Shown piece after piece: positions 26,300 to 35,722 of a DNA stretch of 54,503 nt (positions are counted from its first letter, which is position 1; each line of letters begins with the position of its first letter). The notes below the pieces were generated by a model. The model had not been told where the DNA came from. It did no database searches and worked only from the letters and a program-made list of their open reading frames with translations. Source of the stretch: Pleurocapsa sp. MO_226.B13 (lineage in GTDB: Bacteria; Cyanobacteriota; Cyanobacteriia; Cyanobacteriales; Xenococcaceae); contig JASJEI010000010.1 in NCBI GenBank assembly GCA_030064795.1, positions 1 through 54,503 on the forward strand, in the 5' to 3' direction. The position numbers and the translations under genes are program-made.

Positions 26300-28114
26300 A
26301 TGCTGCGATATTTCTCCAAAATCTTGTACGTCTTAGAGGGCAAGAGAAAAGGGCTGGTGTTACTATTAATAATCTTTGCCCTAACATCCGTATTAGAAGC
26401 TTTGGGGATCGGATTAATCGGGCCTTTTTTGAATTTAGCTGCTAGCCCAGAATCTATTCATAAAATTCCCCTATTCGATTGGATCTACAGAGAGCTTGAG
26501 TTGGAGTCTAGTATACAGTTTATTCCGATTCTGGGTATAGGTATTGCCATCATATTTTGTCTCAAATCATTACTATATTTCCTGTCTTGGGTCAAAATAT
26601 ATCGCTATTCTTCTAGCCTGACCCAAACCCTAATTACTAGATTATTAAATGCTTATTTAGCAGTTCCCTATACGTTTCATCTCAATAAAAATACAGCGAC
26701 CCTAATTAAAAATACTCTAGTAGAAACTAGTACGTTTACTGGAGCTTGTATCTTACCGCTTTTGAAGGGAACGGTTAATTTTATTGTTTTGTTGTTTCTG
26801 TTTGTAGTTCTTGCCAAAACCGATCTAGTGCTGCTGCTGATGATTATGGGCATTTTACTCCCGATCTTTGTTTTGTTTAATTTACTGGGAAACAAGTTTA
26901 AAAAGTGGGGTAAAATTAAATCCGAATCCAAACAAGAGATGATTCGCACTCTCAATCACGGTTTGGGCGGGTTAAAAGAGACGAGAGTTATTGGCTGCGA
27001 GTATTACTTTCAACAACAGATGGCGCAGGAAGCGGGAAAATTTGCTAGAGCAGAAAGCCTATTTAGTAGTTCTCAGATGCTGCCTCGCATCCTCATCGAG
27101 ACAGCTCTAATTGTCTTTGTCATGTTTTTTATCTCTCTATCTCTGATTTTGACTAAACAGAATATGCAAGAGATAACTGGAGTTATGGGAGTTTTTGCCC
27201 TCGCTTCGATGCGTTTGATTCCAGCAACCAGTCAGCTGTTTGGCTCGCTCAATCAATTGAGGAACTCTAATTATGCTGTCAATATGCTTTATCTCGATCT
27301 AAAGGAAATAGACCGCCAGGGAATAAAGCAGCGAAATAACAAGCAAGATAAGGCTAGAGCCATTAATCTGCTTGTTTTTAAACCATCGCTCTATAAAACT
27401 ATGAATTTTAGCGATCGAATCGACCTCGATCGGATTACCTACAGCTATGATAATAGTTCCCAACTGGCCGTTGACGATGTCTCTTTAAGGATTAAAAAAG
27501 GTCAATCGATCGCTTTGATCGGTAAATCGGGAGCTGGTAAAACCACCTTAGTAGATATCATTTTAGGACTTTTAGAACCAAAAGCGGGAGATATCTTAGT
27601 GGATGGTATATCCATATACGACAATTTGCGTTCTTGGCAGAATATGATCGGCTACATACCGCAGTCAATTTTTCTGACCGATGATACGATTAAAAGAAAT
27701 ATTGCTTTTGGCACCCCCGATAGCTCGATCGATCCCGAAAGATTAGATAAGGCGATCGCAGCTGCTCAACTCGAAGAACTAATCGAGCAATTACCTGAAG
27801 GAATTGAAACCCAGGTGGGCGAACGAGGGATCCGCCTATCTGGCGGACAAAGACAACGCATTGGAATTGCCCGCGCGCTTTATCACGAAAGAGAGATTCT
27901 AGTTCTAGATGAAGCAACTTCTGCTCTCGATAATGAAACGGAGCGTTTGGTGAGCGAAGCAATAAAATCTCTGGCTGGTAGCAAAACTTTAATCATTATT
28001 GCTCATCGTCTTTCTACAGTGGAGCATTGCGATCGCATTTATCTGTTGGAAAAAGGTCGGGTGATCGAGTCAGGTAGTTACCAAGAAGTAGTTGTCGGCA
28101 AAATGAGTGTTTAG
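26300..28114 (+). CDS. ABC exporter, PglK-like lipid-linked saccharide flippase
   Basis: 604-residue half-transporter: six-helix membrane domain (about 20-330) fused to an ATPase domain with Walker A GKSGAGKTT (~410), signature LSGGQRQRIGIARAL and Walker B ILVLDEATSALD followed by the switch His in IIIAHRLST. The N-terminal layout (FSKILYVLEGKRK, then VLEALGIGLIGPFLNLAA) resembles PglK/WlaB, which flips lipid-linked oligosaccharide. No Wzx flippase is seen in the window, so this protein may take that role. The linker near 335-365 is rich in Lys and Arg. Confidence 0.85.
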   Translation: MLRYFSKILYVLEGKRKGLVLLLIIFALTSVLEALGIGLIGPFLNLAASPESIHKIPLFDWIYRELELESSIQFIPILGIGIAIIFCLKSLLYFLSWVKIYRYSSSLTQTLITRLLNAYLAVPYTFHLNKNTATLIKNTLVETSTFTGACILPLLKGTVNFIVLLFLFVVLAKTDLVLLLMIMGILLPIFVLFNLLGNKFKKWGKIKSESKQEMIRTLNHGLGGLKETRVIGCEYYFQQQMAQEAGKFARAESLFSSSQMLPRILIETALIVFVMFFISLSLILTKQNMQEITGVMGVFALASMRLIPATSQLFGSLNQLRNSNYAVNMLYLDLKEIDRQGIKQRNNKQDKARAINLLVFKPSLYKTMNFSDRIDLDRITYSYDNSSQLAVDDVSLRIKKGQSIALIGKSGAGKTTLVDIILGLLEPKAGDILVDGISIYDNLRSWQNMIGYIPQSIFLTDDTIKRNIAFGTPDSSIDPERLDKAIAAAQLEELIEQLPEGIETQVGERGIRLSGGQRQRIGIARALYHEREILVLDEATSALDNETERLVSEAIKSLAGSKTLIIIAHRLSTVEHCDRIYLLEKGRVIESGSYQEVVVGKMSV

Positions 28115-28202
28115 ATATATTTGCCATTTGGTTTCTAGTTAATATATCCATTCGAGATGTACAAAACAATTGTTAATTTAGCTAAACAGGAAAATGATTA
28201 CT

Positions 28203-28889
28203 ATGCTTGATACAATTCAGCCCAAAATCAGAAAAATAATTAGAAAACTCAAGCAAACTAACGACAATAACTTTATTGGTTTTGATAAGTATGTCAAGAA
28301 GGGAGCTTTTCACTGGGAAGAATTAGCCAACAACGAATATTACCGAGCCAAGGTAGAAGTAGTTGAGTCCTATCTATCGAGGGAACATAGTTGTCTGGAT
28401 ATCGGATGTGGAGATGGAGCCTATGCTGCTTTTTTAGCCAATAAATGCAAGTATGTAATAGGTGTGGATGCAGACTATGAGGCAATTCGTTTGGCAAAAG
28501 CCAAAGTCTCTGAGGAAAAAACTACCAACTGCAAATTTATTCAGGCTCCAATTAGTAAAATCGACACCAAAACCCTTGGTGTTGAGGAAAAATTAGATCT
28601 GGTATACTCGATGGATGTCATAGAACATTTGCCCCAACCAGAGGAACTACTTCAAGCTGCCAATAATATCGTCAAACCTACAGGTTTAGTTTTGATTGGA
28701 ACTCCACTATTTATCACTCCCGAACTAGTCTCTCGATACCATGTTAAGGAATTTACCCTTGAGGAAATCCGAGATGTAGTCTCATCCTATCTCTCCGTAC
28801 AGCAGGAAATTTTACTCCCAATACCCAGAAAAGATGGAAAAGTTTACGACAACAATTTTTATATATCAGTAGGAAGTCCCAAAAGTTGA
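28203..28889 (+). CDS. Class I SAM-dependent methyltransferase
   Basis: 228 residues from ATG 28203; the in-frame ATG at 28194 lies only three bases after AGG and is too close, while 28203 is about 12 bases from it. Motif I is CLDIGCGDGAYAAFL, motif II acidic end is VIGVDADYEAI, and LDLVYSMDVIEHLPQPEELL is motif IV, the small-molecule (UbiG/Methyltransf_11) type. It probably methylates a sugar. Ends 23 bases before the GT8-like gene. Confidence 0.8.
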   Translation: MLDTIQPKIRKIIRKLKQTNDNNFIGFDKYVKKGAFHWEELANNEYYRAKVEVVESYLSREHSCLDIGCGDGAYAAFLANKCKYVIGVDADYEAIRLAKAKVSEEKTTNCKFIQAPISKIDTKTLGVEEKLDLVYSMDVIEHLPQPEELLQAANNIVKPTGLVLIGTPLFITPELVSRYHVKEFTLEEIRDVVSSYLSVQQEILLPIPRKDGKVYDNNFYISVGSPKS

Positions 28890-28911
28890 GCAATTTAAGA
28901 GGTATTGAACG

Positions 28912-29871
28912 ATGAAACCAACCGTTTTTATTCATACTAATGCCCAACAGTATGTGGGGGCAAAAGTAGCAGAATACGCGCTTAAAAAAACGTCGCCCAA
29001 TCGCGATAAATTCGATGTCAAAATCTTACAACTAGAAGACTATCCTTGCCTATACGAGCGAGAAGGACAGCCTCATCTACGTGGAGGAAAAAAGCCAATT
29101 TGGCATAATTGGGATCTTCAGTCTTTTACTCCTCTGCGCTTTTTACCTCCTCAACTGATGAACTATCAAGGTAGAGCAATTGTCATCGATCCAGATATTT
29201 TTGCCCTATCTGATATCTACGAATTGTTGACTCGCGATATGGAAGGCAAGGCAATCTTTTGTCGTAAAATCTACCCAGAAGATATGCGCAAAGTCTACCC
29301 AGAAGATATACGCAAAGTCTACCCAAAAGATACTAAGATGCTTCCCTTTTATGCCACCAGCGTGATGTTGCTCGACTGTAGCAAATTGACCCATTGGCAA
29401 TGGGAAAAGCAAATTGAAGAAATGTTTAGCTTTGAACGGGACTATCAACCTTGGACACGTCTGTTGATGGAACCAGAAGCTAGCATTGGACTTCTGGAGG
29501 AAGAATGGAATCACTTGGACACTCTCAATGAGAAAACCAAACTACTACACAACACCAGACGCGAAACTCAGCCCTGGAAGACTGGATTGCCCATTGACTT
29601 TAACCGCCCCAACCGTAAATCGGGCGTTCCCAAGAAATGGGGCTTGATCCCAGTACCCTGGATTAGAAGAACTAAAGCTTTTGTTCTGGGTAAAGAATAT
29701 TATCCCACTCATATCTACCGTCAGCATCCAGACTCCAATCAAGAAAAACTCTTCTTCTCGTTATTGCGAGAGTGCTTAGATGAAGGGATTTTCACCGAAG
29801 AATTACTAGTTTCGGAGATGGAAAATAACCATATACGTAAAGATACTCTACAACTACTGCAAGCCTACTAA
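28912..29871 (+). CDS. GT8-like nucleotide-sugar glycosyltransferase
   Basis: 319 residues with GT-A features: N-terminal TVFIHTNAQQYVGAKVAEYAL, the DxD motif in AIVIDPDIFALSDI, then a conserved His/Trp region LLHNTRRETQPWK. It is related to the gene at 33863 (IDSDVICLTEI, LIHYTNLHRQPWK). An in-frame tandem repeat of eight residues (YPEDMRKV, YPEDIRKV, YPKDTKM) is encoded by 24-bp units at 29271-29338 just after the DxD region. SD AGAGG precedes ATG 28912. Sugar unknown. Confidence 0.65.
   Translation: MKPTVFIHTNAQQYVGAKVAEYALKKTSPNRDKFDVKILQLEDYPCLYEREGQPHLRGGKKPIWHNWDLQSFTPLRFLPPQLMNYQGRAIVIDPDIFALSDIYELLTRDMEGKAIFCRKIYPEDMRKVYPEDIRKVYPKDTKMLPFYATSVMLLDCSKLTHWQWEKQIEEMFSFERDYQPWTRLLMEPEASIGLLEEEWNHLDTLNEKTKLLHNTRRETQPWKTGLPIDFNRPNRKSGVPKKWGLIPVPWIRRTKAFVLGKEYYPTHIYRQHPDSNQEKLFFSLLRECLDEGIFTEELLVSEMENNHIRKDTLQLLQAY
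29271..29338 (+). repeat. In-frame 24-bp tandem repeat within the GT8-like gene
   Basis: Two nearly identical and one partial copy of a 24-bp unit beginning TACCCAGAAGATATG, TACCCAGAAGATATA and TACCCAAAAGATACT. The unit length keeps the frame, adding 16 residues of Lys/Arg/Asp-rich sequence in what should be a surface loop. Sequence similarity implies recent slippage. Confidence 0.7.
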
Positions 29872-29873
29872 AA

Positions 29874-29943
29874 ATAGTCCCTAGGGGAAGCAGGGGGAGA
29901 TGATAGGGAAGTTGGGGAAGATGAGGGAGCAGAGAGAGGGGAC
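29874..29943. repeat. Polypurine low-complexity tract
   Basis: About 70 bases made almost only of A and G on the plus strand (repeats like AGGGGGAGATGA, GGGAAGTTGGGGAAGATGAGGGAG), in the gap before the next gene. Resembles decayed short tandem repeats of cyanobacteria. Confidence 0.5.
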
Positions 29944-30006
29944 TTTTTAAAGTCAAAACTAGTAAATAGCTCGAACTAAATAATAATTAACTTATGGCGA
30001 TAAAAT

Positions 30007-30861
30007 ATGAAATTTGTCTCTGAACTTTACAATAAATACCCAGGTAGTGATATTTATGTTGTTGGCACTGGAGCGAGTTTGCGGGTTTTTCCTCTATCTT
30101 TTCTGGAAGGAAAAATCGTTATCGGTTTGAATATGGCATGGAAAGTTGCTCCCGTTCAGTATAGTATTACCAATCATCCCGATTTAAATATTCCTGAATT
30201 TATGCCCGACGAGCAACCCCATCCAGAAATTACCTGGATCTCAGGATATCTAAAAACTCCAGATGGAATCGGTTTAAAGGGAATAACCTCTCCCGAATTG
30301 ATTGAGTATGCCAAAAATAACTTCTACTTTTTCGATCATCTCCAGCCTGGTCGTCCTAATACTCAACCTCCTAACTTACCATGCGATCGCGGTAGAGTAC
30401 TTGATTGGGTAAGAAAACCCACCGAAAATTATTTATACTTCTGGGGTTCTGTATCTGGTGCAGGGGCATGCTTAGCAGCTAATATGGGAGCTAAAAATAT
30501 CATATTGGTTGGTTGTGACAACTGTTCACTATTAGCCAATCATCATGCCCATAATCAGCATGTTCGCTGGAAAGGAGTTAACCCTAATCACCGATATAAT
30601 CAATACTACGAGTGTTTAGCAGAAGTAAGGACGGCACTGAGGGAACGTGGCGTTAATCTCGTGAGCCTGAATTCCTTTATGGGTCTAGCTAATACTGAAC
30701 AGGATTTTGAACGTCTCTGCGAAGAGCTTAACCAACCAAAACTAATTGAAAATAAGGTCGATGTTTCTCCAAAAGTACGTAGACTAAGTTATTACAAATA
30801 CCATATGGGTAAGTTCAAAAAAACTGTCAGGGAAAGGGTCAAAAAATTAGCTCATTTTTAG
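30007..30861 (+). CDS. DUF115/GT42-like putative glycosyltransferase
   Basis: 284 residues. The N-terminus IYVVGTGASLRVFPL with IVIGLNMAW, and the later GAKNIILVGCDNCSLL and HNQHVRWKG, recall the Rossmann-like fold shared by DUF115 (MAF) proteins and GT42 sialyltransferases, where a G-N/T-G-x-S-L loop binds the CMP sugar. It could use a CMP-ulosonic acid, but similarity is only by eye. Basic C-terminal tail. No signal peptide. Located among other GT genes, 135 bases after the GT8-like gene. Confidence 0.4.
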   Translation: MKFVSELYNKYPGSDIYVVGTGASLRVFPLSFLEGKIVIGLNMAWKVAPVQYSITNHPDLNIPEFMPDEQPHPEITWISGYLKTPDGIGLKGITSPELIEYAKNNFYFFDHLQPGRPNTQPPNLPCDRGRVLDWVRKPTENYLYFWGSVSGAGACLAANMGAKNIILVGCDNCSLLANHHAHNQHVRWKGVNPNHRYNQYYECLAEVRTALRERGVNLVSLNSFMGLANTEQDFERLCEELNQPKLIENKVDVSPKVRRLSYYKYHMGKFKKTVRERVKKLAHF

Positions 30862-30967
30862 TTTAGTCATCCTCGTTCCCCTACAATATTGGTAGAGAAC
30901 TGCTTGGTAGGGAATATAGGGTTGGTCAGTATGCGAGCAAAACTCGCTCAAGTCTTAATACAAGATA

Positions 30968-31984
30968 ATGAATAAATACAAAATCGCTTGGAAATCACTT
31001 GGGGGAATCACCTCGGCTAGTTTTAGATATCGTGCTTTGTTGCCATGTAAATATCTAAAACAGGAAGGATGGTCATGCGAGATATTCCAATATAAAAATC
31101 TAGAAAAGTATAAAATAGTTGTTTTTCAAAAGCTATATGATGAGAAAACCATAGAGCTGGTAAAAATACTCAAAAGTAAGGGTGTAATAACCGTATTTGA
31201 TTTATGCGATAATCACTTTTATTATCGACTTGACGATCCATTGGCTCTTGCTGAAAGGAGCGAGAGATTACAAAAGATGATCGATCTTGTAGATGTAATT
31301 TCTGTGTCTACACCAGAATTAAAAAAACTAATTTATTCTAAAACCGATAAGATACCTGTAGTAATTGATGATGCGATTGAAATACCGCAAATCAATCTAT
31401 TAGGAGAAAGTTATTTTAAACTAAAAAATATTTTTAGAAAAGCACAAAATAACTCTTTTAATGTCGTTTGGTATGGCACAGCTGGCACAGAAAATCCTCC
31501 TTATGGAATGATAGACTTGGCTAGAATCTTACCTTCTTTGGAAAAAGTACATCAAGAAATACCTATAAGTTTAACAGTAATTAGTAACTCAGAAACTAGT
31601 TTAAAACATTATATTCCCTCTAGTAAAATTCCCATAAAATATTATCGTTGGCAATTAGCAACTTTTCCTTATATATTTAGTCAGAATGATGTCTGTGTTA
31701 TCCCAGTTAATCTAAATAATCTGACCCGATATAAAACCAACAATCGCTTGGTCTTATCTCTTCTATTGGATGTTCCAGTTGTTGCAGACAAAATTCCCAG
31801 CTATGAAGACTTTGGCGAATTTGTTTTATTTTCTGACTGGGAAAAAAATCTGCAAAAATATGCACATAATTCTATGCTTCGCCAGCAACATATCAAGGAA
31901 GGTAAAGAATACATTCTTTCTAAATATAATCGAAACCGAGTAGTTTCCCAATGGTCCTCTTTATTTCAAACATTGCTTGCTTAA
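30968..31984 (+). CDS. Probable glycosyltransferase, GT4-like
   Basis: 338 residues with a GT-B-like layout: N-terminal SASFRYRALLPCKYLKQEGW, then VVFQKLYDEKTIELVKILKSKG and VFDLCDNHFY, a mid-linker, and a second half starting NVVWYGTAGTENPPYG with PISLTVISN and a C-terminal VCVIPVNLNN...YKTNNRLVLSLLL, the place where nucleotide-binding acidic residues normally sit (here weak). Assigned from layout and context only; donor unknown. Confidence 0.5.
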   Translation: MNKYKIAWKSLGGITSASFRYRALLPCKYLKQEGWSCEIFQYKNLEKYKIVVFQKLYDEKTIELVKILKSKGVITVFDLCDNHFYYRLDDPLALAERSERLQKMIDLVDVISVSTPELKKLIYSKTDKIPVVIDDAIEIPQINLLGESYFKLKNIFRKAQNNSFNVVWYGTAGTENPPYGMIDLARILPSLEKVHQEIPISLTVISNSETSLKHYIPSSKIPIKYYRWQLATFPYIFSQNDVCVIPVNLNNLTRYKTNNRLVLSLLLDVPVVADKIPSYEDFGEFVLFSDWEKNLQKYAHNSMLRQQHIKEGKEYILSKYNRNRVVSQWSSLFQTLLA

Positions 31985-32015
31985 TTAAATACATTATCAT
32001 AGGTAGTTTTTATTC

Positions 32016-32909
32016 ATGATGAAAAGCTTACTAGGTAAAATGCTTACCGAAAAACAATACAAAAATTTAGCACAAACAACAAAACAAGGAGCCAACTTTA
32101 CCAAAAGCTTGCTTTTGTCACCAATCAAGGCATTAATCAAGGAATTATCACCTACATCAAAGTTACGCTTGAAATCAAAAATTAATGTAGTGGAGAAAAT
32201 GGATTATGAGCGTTACAATATTTTCCTGAATATCGATTCTGAGATGGAGTATAAGGTTAGAGTTAATTCATGTAAAAAAGAACCAGATACAATACATTGG
32301 CTGGAAAATTTTTTACAAGAGGGAGATGTTTTTTATGATGTAGGTGCTAACGTTGGCGTTTACTCTTTTGTCGCTGCCAAATATTTTAAGGGTAAAGTTA
32401 AAGTATATGCTTTTGAACCTGCATTTATGAACTTCAGTCAACTTTGTAAAAATATACATATTAATCAATTTCAAGACAGTATTATTCCCCTACAAATAGC
32501 TTTATCCGATCGAACTACTATTGATACCTTTAATTACAGTAGTCTGACTGTTGGGAGAGCCCAAAATACTTTGGGAGATGCTATTGACGAGAAAGGCAAA
32601 ACTTTTAATCCTGTTTTTAAACAATATACTTTAAGTTATAAAATTGACGACTTAATAGAAAACTTTGGACTGCCAGTTCCCAATCACATCAAAATTGATG
32701 TAGACGGCATCGAGTTTTTGGTCTTAAAGGGAGCAGCGAAAACTCTTGATAATTCATCATTACGCAGCATGATAGTAGAACTGGCTGAGGGAGAGAGAGC
32801 CAAAGAAGTTACTAATTTTCTGTCAGATAAAGGTTTTGAATTGCACTCGAAATATCCAAGGATTACACAAGGGTTATTCAATTATATTTTCCAGCGTAAC
32901 TCTGCCTAA
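32016..32909 (+). CDS. FkbM-family methyltransferase
   Basis: 297 residues. FkbM signature segments: DVFYDVGANVGVYSFVAA (motif I), VKVYAFEPAFMNFSQLCKNI (motif II), ALSD and HIKIDVDGIEFLVLKGA. These enzymes O-methylate sugars or polyketides with SAM. The first 60 residues, Lys-rich, are outside the usual domain. Third methyltransferase in the polysaccharide locus. Start ATG 32016, followed by a second ATG. Confidence 0.85.
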   Translation: MMKSLLGKMLTEKQYKNLAQTTKQGANFTKSLLLSPIKALIKELSPTSKLRLKSKINVVEKMDYERYNIFLNIDSEMEYKVRVNSCKKEPDTIHWLENFLQEGDVFYDVGANVGVYSFVAAKYFKGKVKVYAFEPAFMNFSQLCKNIHINQFQDSIIPLQIALSDRTTIDTFNYSSLTVGRAQNTLGDAIDEKGKTFNPVFKQYTLSYKIDDLIENFGLPVPNHIKIDVDGIEFLVLKGAAKTLDNSSLRSMIVELAEGERAKEVTNFLSDKGFELHSKYPRITQGLFNYIFQRNSA

Positions 32910-32994
32910 TTTGTACCCCATTTGTTTCCCTAATTTTTACAACTGACTGTGTAAATCACTAGAACATTTAGACGCATTTTGAGAGATAAATTTA

Positions 32995-33774
32995 ATGATG
33001 AGCAACAGTTTTATTAACTACGAGCTATTAAAATTATTCGATAAACAAAACTTTATTCAAAATCAGCCCTTTCCCTGGTATAATTTTGATAGTTTTCTAA
33101 CAACAGAGGGATTTCAACAGTTATTACAAGATTTTCCCTCGTTAGAATTATTTGAAAAACACGAAGGACTAGAGCGAGTTTACGCTCAAAGACCTCACAA
33201 TCGCTATTATCTTGCTTACGAAACCTCTATTTATCATCAAATAGAGCATAAAGAGCGGGGAATTGTTGACTATAAGCATCTGCCTCCAAGCTGGCAAATG
33301 TTTATTAAAGAGTTAGAAACCAGTCAAATTTATCAAAACTTCATCAAATCTCTGTTTGAAGTTACCGATTTTAAGATTCGCTATGCTTGGCACATGGGAG
33401 TTACCAATTCGGAGGTTTCTCCTCACACGGATGCCGAACAAAAAATTGGCACTCATATTTTTTACTTCAATACCAGCGATGACTGGGATACAGCTTGGGA
33501 CGGTTCGACTTTAGTGCTGGGGAATAAGCTCACCGATAGCATGAACCCAGATTTTAGCGATTTCACGACTGCCGTAGCAACTCAATTAACTAATAATCGT
33601 AGTTTTCTGTTTAAAAATACCCCTAATGCTTGGCACGGCGTAAAACCTTTAACTTGTCCAGAAGGCAAATACCGCCGATTATTCAATGTCATCTTTGAAT
33701 TTCCTCAGACTAATAACTATTTATCTTGGCCCAAAAAATTGTTGCAAAAGGCTTTATTGAGCCGACGACATTGA
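32995..33774 (+). CDS. 2OG-Fe(II) oxygenase family protein
   Basis: 259 residues. The iron ligands are visible as H-x-D in SEVSPHTDAEQK and the distal His in NAWHGVKPL, with Arg in GKYRRLFNV as likely 2-oxoglutarate anchor; the double-stranded beta-helix strands between fit. N-terminal PFPWYNFDSFLT is shared by similar oxygenases next to glycosyltransferases. It may hydroxylate or oxidise a sugar or amino sugar (inference). A related but diverged protein is at 36560-37375. Confidence 0.7.
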   Translation: MMSNSFINYELLKLFDKQNFIQNQPFPWYNFDSFLTTEGFQQLLQDFPSLELFEKHEGLERVYAQRPHNRYYLAYETSIYHQIEHKERGIVDYKHLPPSWQMFIKELETSQIYQNFIKSLFEVTDFKIRYAWHMGVTNSEVSPHTDAEQKIGTHIFYFNTSDDWDTAWDGSTLVLGNKLTDSMNPDFSDFTTAVATQLTNNRSFLFKNTPNAWHGVKPLTCPEGKYRRLFNVIFEFPQTNNYLSWPKKLLQKALLSRRH

Positions 33775-33862
33775 GTAGTTTCATACAAATTACCTAGAGG
33801 CGAGAGATGAGTAATACTCACCCAGTTACGTCAAAAATTGTCAAAGTAGGAGCGAGCGGTCA

Positions 33863-34720
33863 ATGAATAATCAAGAGCGCGTCCGTGTATTTATTGGTTC
33901 GGGAGAAGCTAGTCTGATTGAAAGAAAGGTGGCAATCTATTCTCTGCGCAAACACACCAAAAGAGAACTAGACATCTATGTCTTTAATGGTACGCACAAT
34001 GCGATCGAGCTAAACCAACAACCGCCCGTCCCCGCACCCCTATCTTTAGAGCTAAAATATCGCAACATTACTGAGTTTAGCCTCTACCGATATCTGATTC
34101 CGCAACTATGCGATTATCAAGGTAAAGCAATCTACATCGACTCAGATGTCATTTGCCTGACCGAGATCGGCGAACTATTCGATACACCTCTCAACGACTG
34201 CGAATTCTTAGCCAAACAAGATGCCTATAGTCATGTCGGCAAAAACCTTTGGGCTTTAAGCGTGATGTTAATCGACTGCGAAAAATGTCGGTTCGATTTA
34301 ACAACTTACTACCAAGAAATTGCTCGTGGATTATATAGCGAGAGAGATTTTGCCTGTATGAGTCCCTCATTTTTAGCCCATCATCCCCATAAAATTGGCA
34401 AACTCGACCCCAACTGGAATGTCTTAGATTATGTAGATCGCAATACCAAGCTAATTCACTACACCAACCTTCACAGGCAACCTTGGAAACATCCCCATCA
34501 TCCCTATGGCCAACTTTGGTTTACCTATTTACGGGAAGCGATCGCAGCGGGATATGTCACCCAAAAAGACATCGACCTGAGTTTAGACCGCGCCTATGTC
34601 AGACAAGACATCATGAAGGGGAACTCGCCTTCACTGCTCCCGCTAGACTACATCAAAAAATACATCGGTACTGTCAAAAGGTCGGTGCGAAAACTGCGTC
34701 AGCCAAAATTAGCGTTATAA
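33863..34720 (+). CDS. GT8-like glycosyltransferase
   Basis: 285 residues, GT-A fold. RVFIGSGEASLIERKVAIYSL at the N-terminus, DxD in AIYIDSDVICLTEIGELF, LWALSVMLIDCEKC, and LIHYTNLHRQPWKHPHHPYG near the C-terminus. Paralogue of 28912-29871. Start ATG 33863 has AGGAG about 10 bases upstream. Nine bases separate its stop from kdsD. Confidence 0.8.
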   Translation: MNNQERVRVFIGSGEASLIERKVAIYSLRKHTKRELDIYVFNGTHNAIELNQQPPVPAPLSLELKYRNITEFSLYRYLIPQLCDYQGKAIYIDSDVICLTEIGELFDTPLNDCEFLAKQDAYSHVGKNLWALSVMLIDCEKCRFDLTTYYQEIARGLYSERDFACMSPSFLAHHPHKIGKLDPNWNVLDYVDRNTKLIHYTNLHRQPWKHPHHPYGQLWFTYLREAIAAGYVTQKDIDLSLDRAYVRQDIMKGNSPSLLPLDYIKKYIGTVKRSVRKLRQPKLAL

Positions 34721-34729
34721 ATAAAAATA

Positions 34730-35722
34730 ATGTATATATCTCAAGAAATAATTAAAGTTAATCAGTTTACCGATATTCTCAAACTAGAAGCTGAAGCCAT
34801 CGAGCGAGCAGCGCAGCAACTAGAGCAAGACCAAGTAGAAGGGGCGATCGCGCTACTGGCAAACTGTCGGGGCAAGGTAGTGTTAACTGGAGTGGGCAAA
34901 TCAGGAATTATTGCCCAAAAAATTGCTGCAACTCTCAATAGCATCGGTACTTTAGCGGTTAATCTACACCCCTGTGACGCACTCCATGGAGATTTAGGCA
35001 TTGTCACCCCTGCGGATGTAGCGATATTTCTCAGCAATAGTGGCGAAACCGAAGAATTAATTAGCTTAATTCCCGCGCTCAAACATCGACAGGTGCCAAT
35101 TATCGCCCTTGTTGGGAACATCAACTCCACTCTCGCTCAAAGGGCAGATGTCTTTCTCGACGCTACCGTAGACCGCGAAGCCTGTCCTCTAAATCTAGCA
35201 CCGACCACCAGCACCACAGTAGCTCTAGCAATTGGCGATGCTCTAGCCATGACTCTGATGCAAAGACGGGGCATCACCAGCGAATCCTTTGCCTTCAATC
35301 ATCCTGCTGGACGCTTGGGTAAACGTCTGACGATTAAAGTAGGAGATCTGATGCATTGTGGCGATCGCAATCCTACCCTCTCTCCCCAAGCCACCTGGAT
35401 CGAAATCATTAGTGCCATAAGCTGTGGCGGTTTGGGAGCAGTAAACATTGTAGACGAAGTCGGCATTCTTCTCGGCTTAATTACCGATGGAGATTTACGT
35501 CGCTCCATGGAAAAAATCCAAACATCCCAACTAGCAACCTTAAAAGCAGAAACACTGATGACCAAAAACCCGATAGTCGTCACCCCAGATATTCTGGCTT
35601 ATGACGCACTAAAAATCATGGAGGAACGACCTTCTCAAATTGACGTATTACCAATTGTCGATCCTGAAGGCTACTGTCTTGGTTTAATTCGGCTTCACGA
35701 TTTGGTGGGGAGTGGATTGTAA
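34730..35722 (+). CDS. kdsD: Arabinose-5-phosphate isomerase
   Basis: 330 residues: SIS sugar isomerase domain (about 25-185) with VLTGVGKSGIIAQKIAATL and FLSNSGETEELISLIP, then two CBS domains (about 205-330). This is the KdsD/GutQ architecture that converts ribulose-5-phosphate to arabinose-5-phosphate, the first KDO step. FNHPAGRLGKRL is the family linker. It overlaps kdsB by one base (TAATG), so the two are co-transcribed. Together with kdsA at 10120 this supplies KDO-8-phosphate. Confidence 0.93.
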   Translation: MYISQEIIKVNQFTDILKLEAEAIERAAQQLEQDQVEGAIALLANCRGKVVLTGVGKSGIIAQKIAATLNSIGTLAVNLHPCDALHGDLGIVTPADVAIFLSNSGETEELISLIPALKHRQVPIIALVGNINSTLAQRADVFLDATVDREACPLNLAPTTSTTVALAIGDALAMTLMQRRGITSESFAFNHPAGRLGKRLTIKVGDLMHCGDRNPTLSPQATWIEIISAISCGGLGAVNIVDEVGILLGLITDGDLRRSMEKIQTSQLATLKAETLMTKNPIVVTPDILAYDALKIMEERPSQIDVLPIVDPEGYCLGLIRLHDLVGSGL

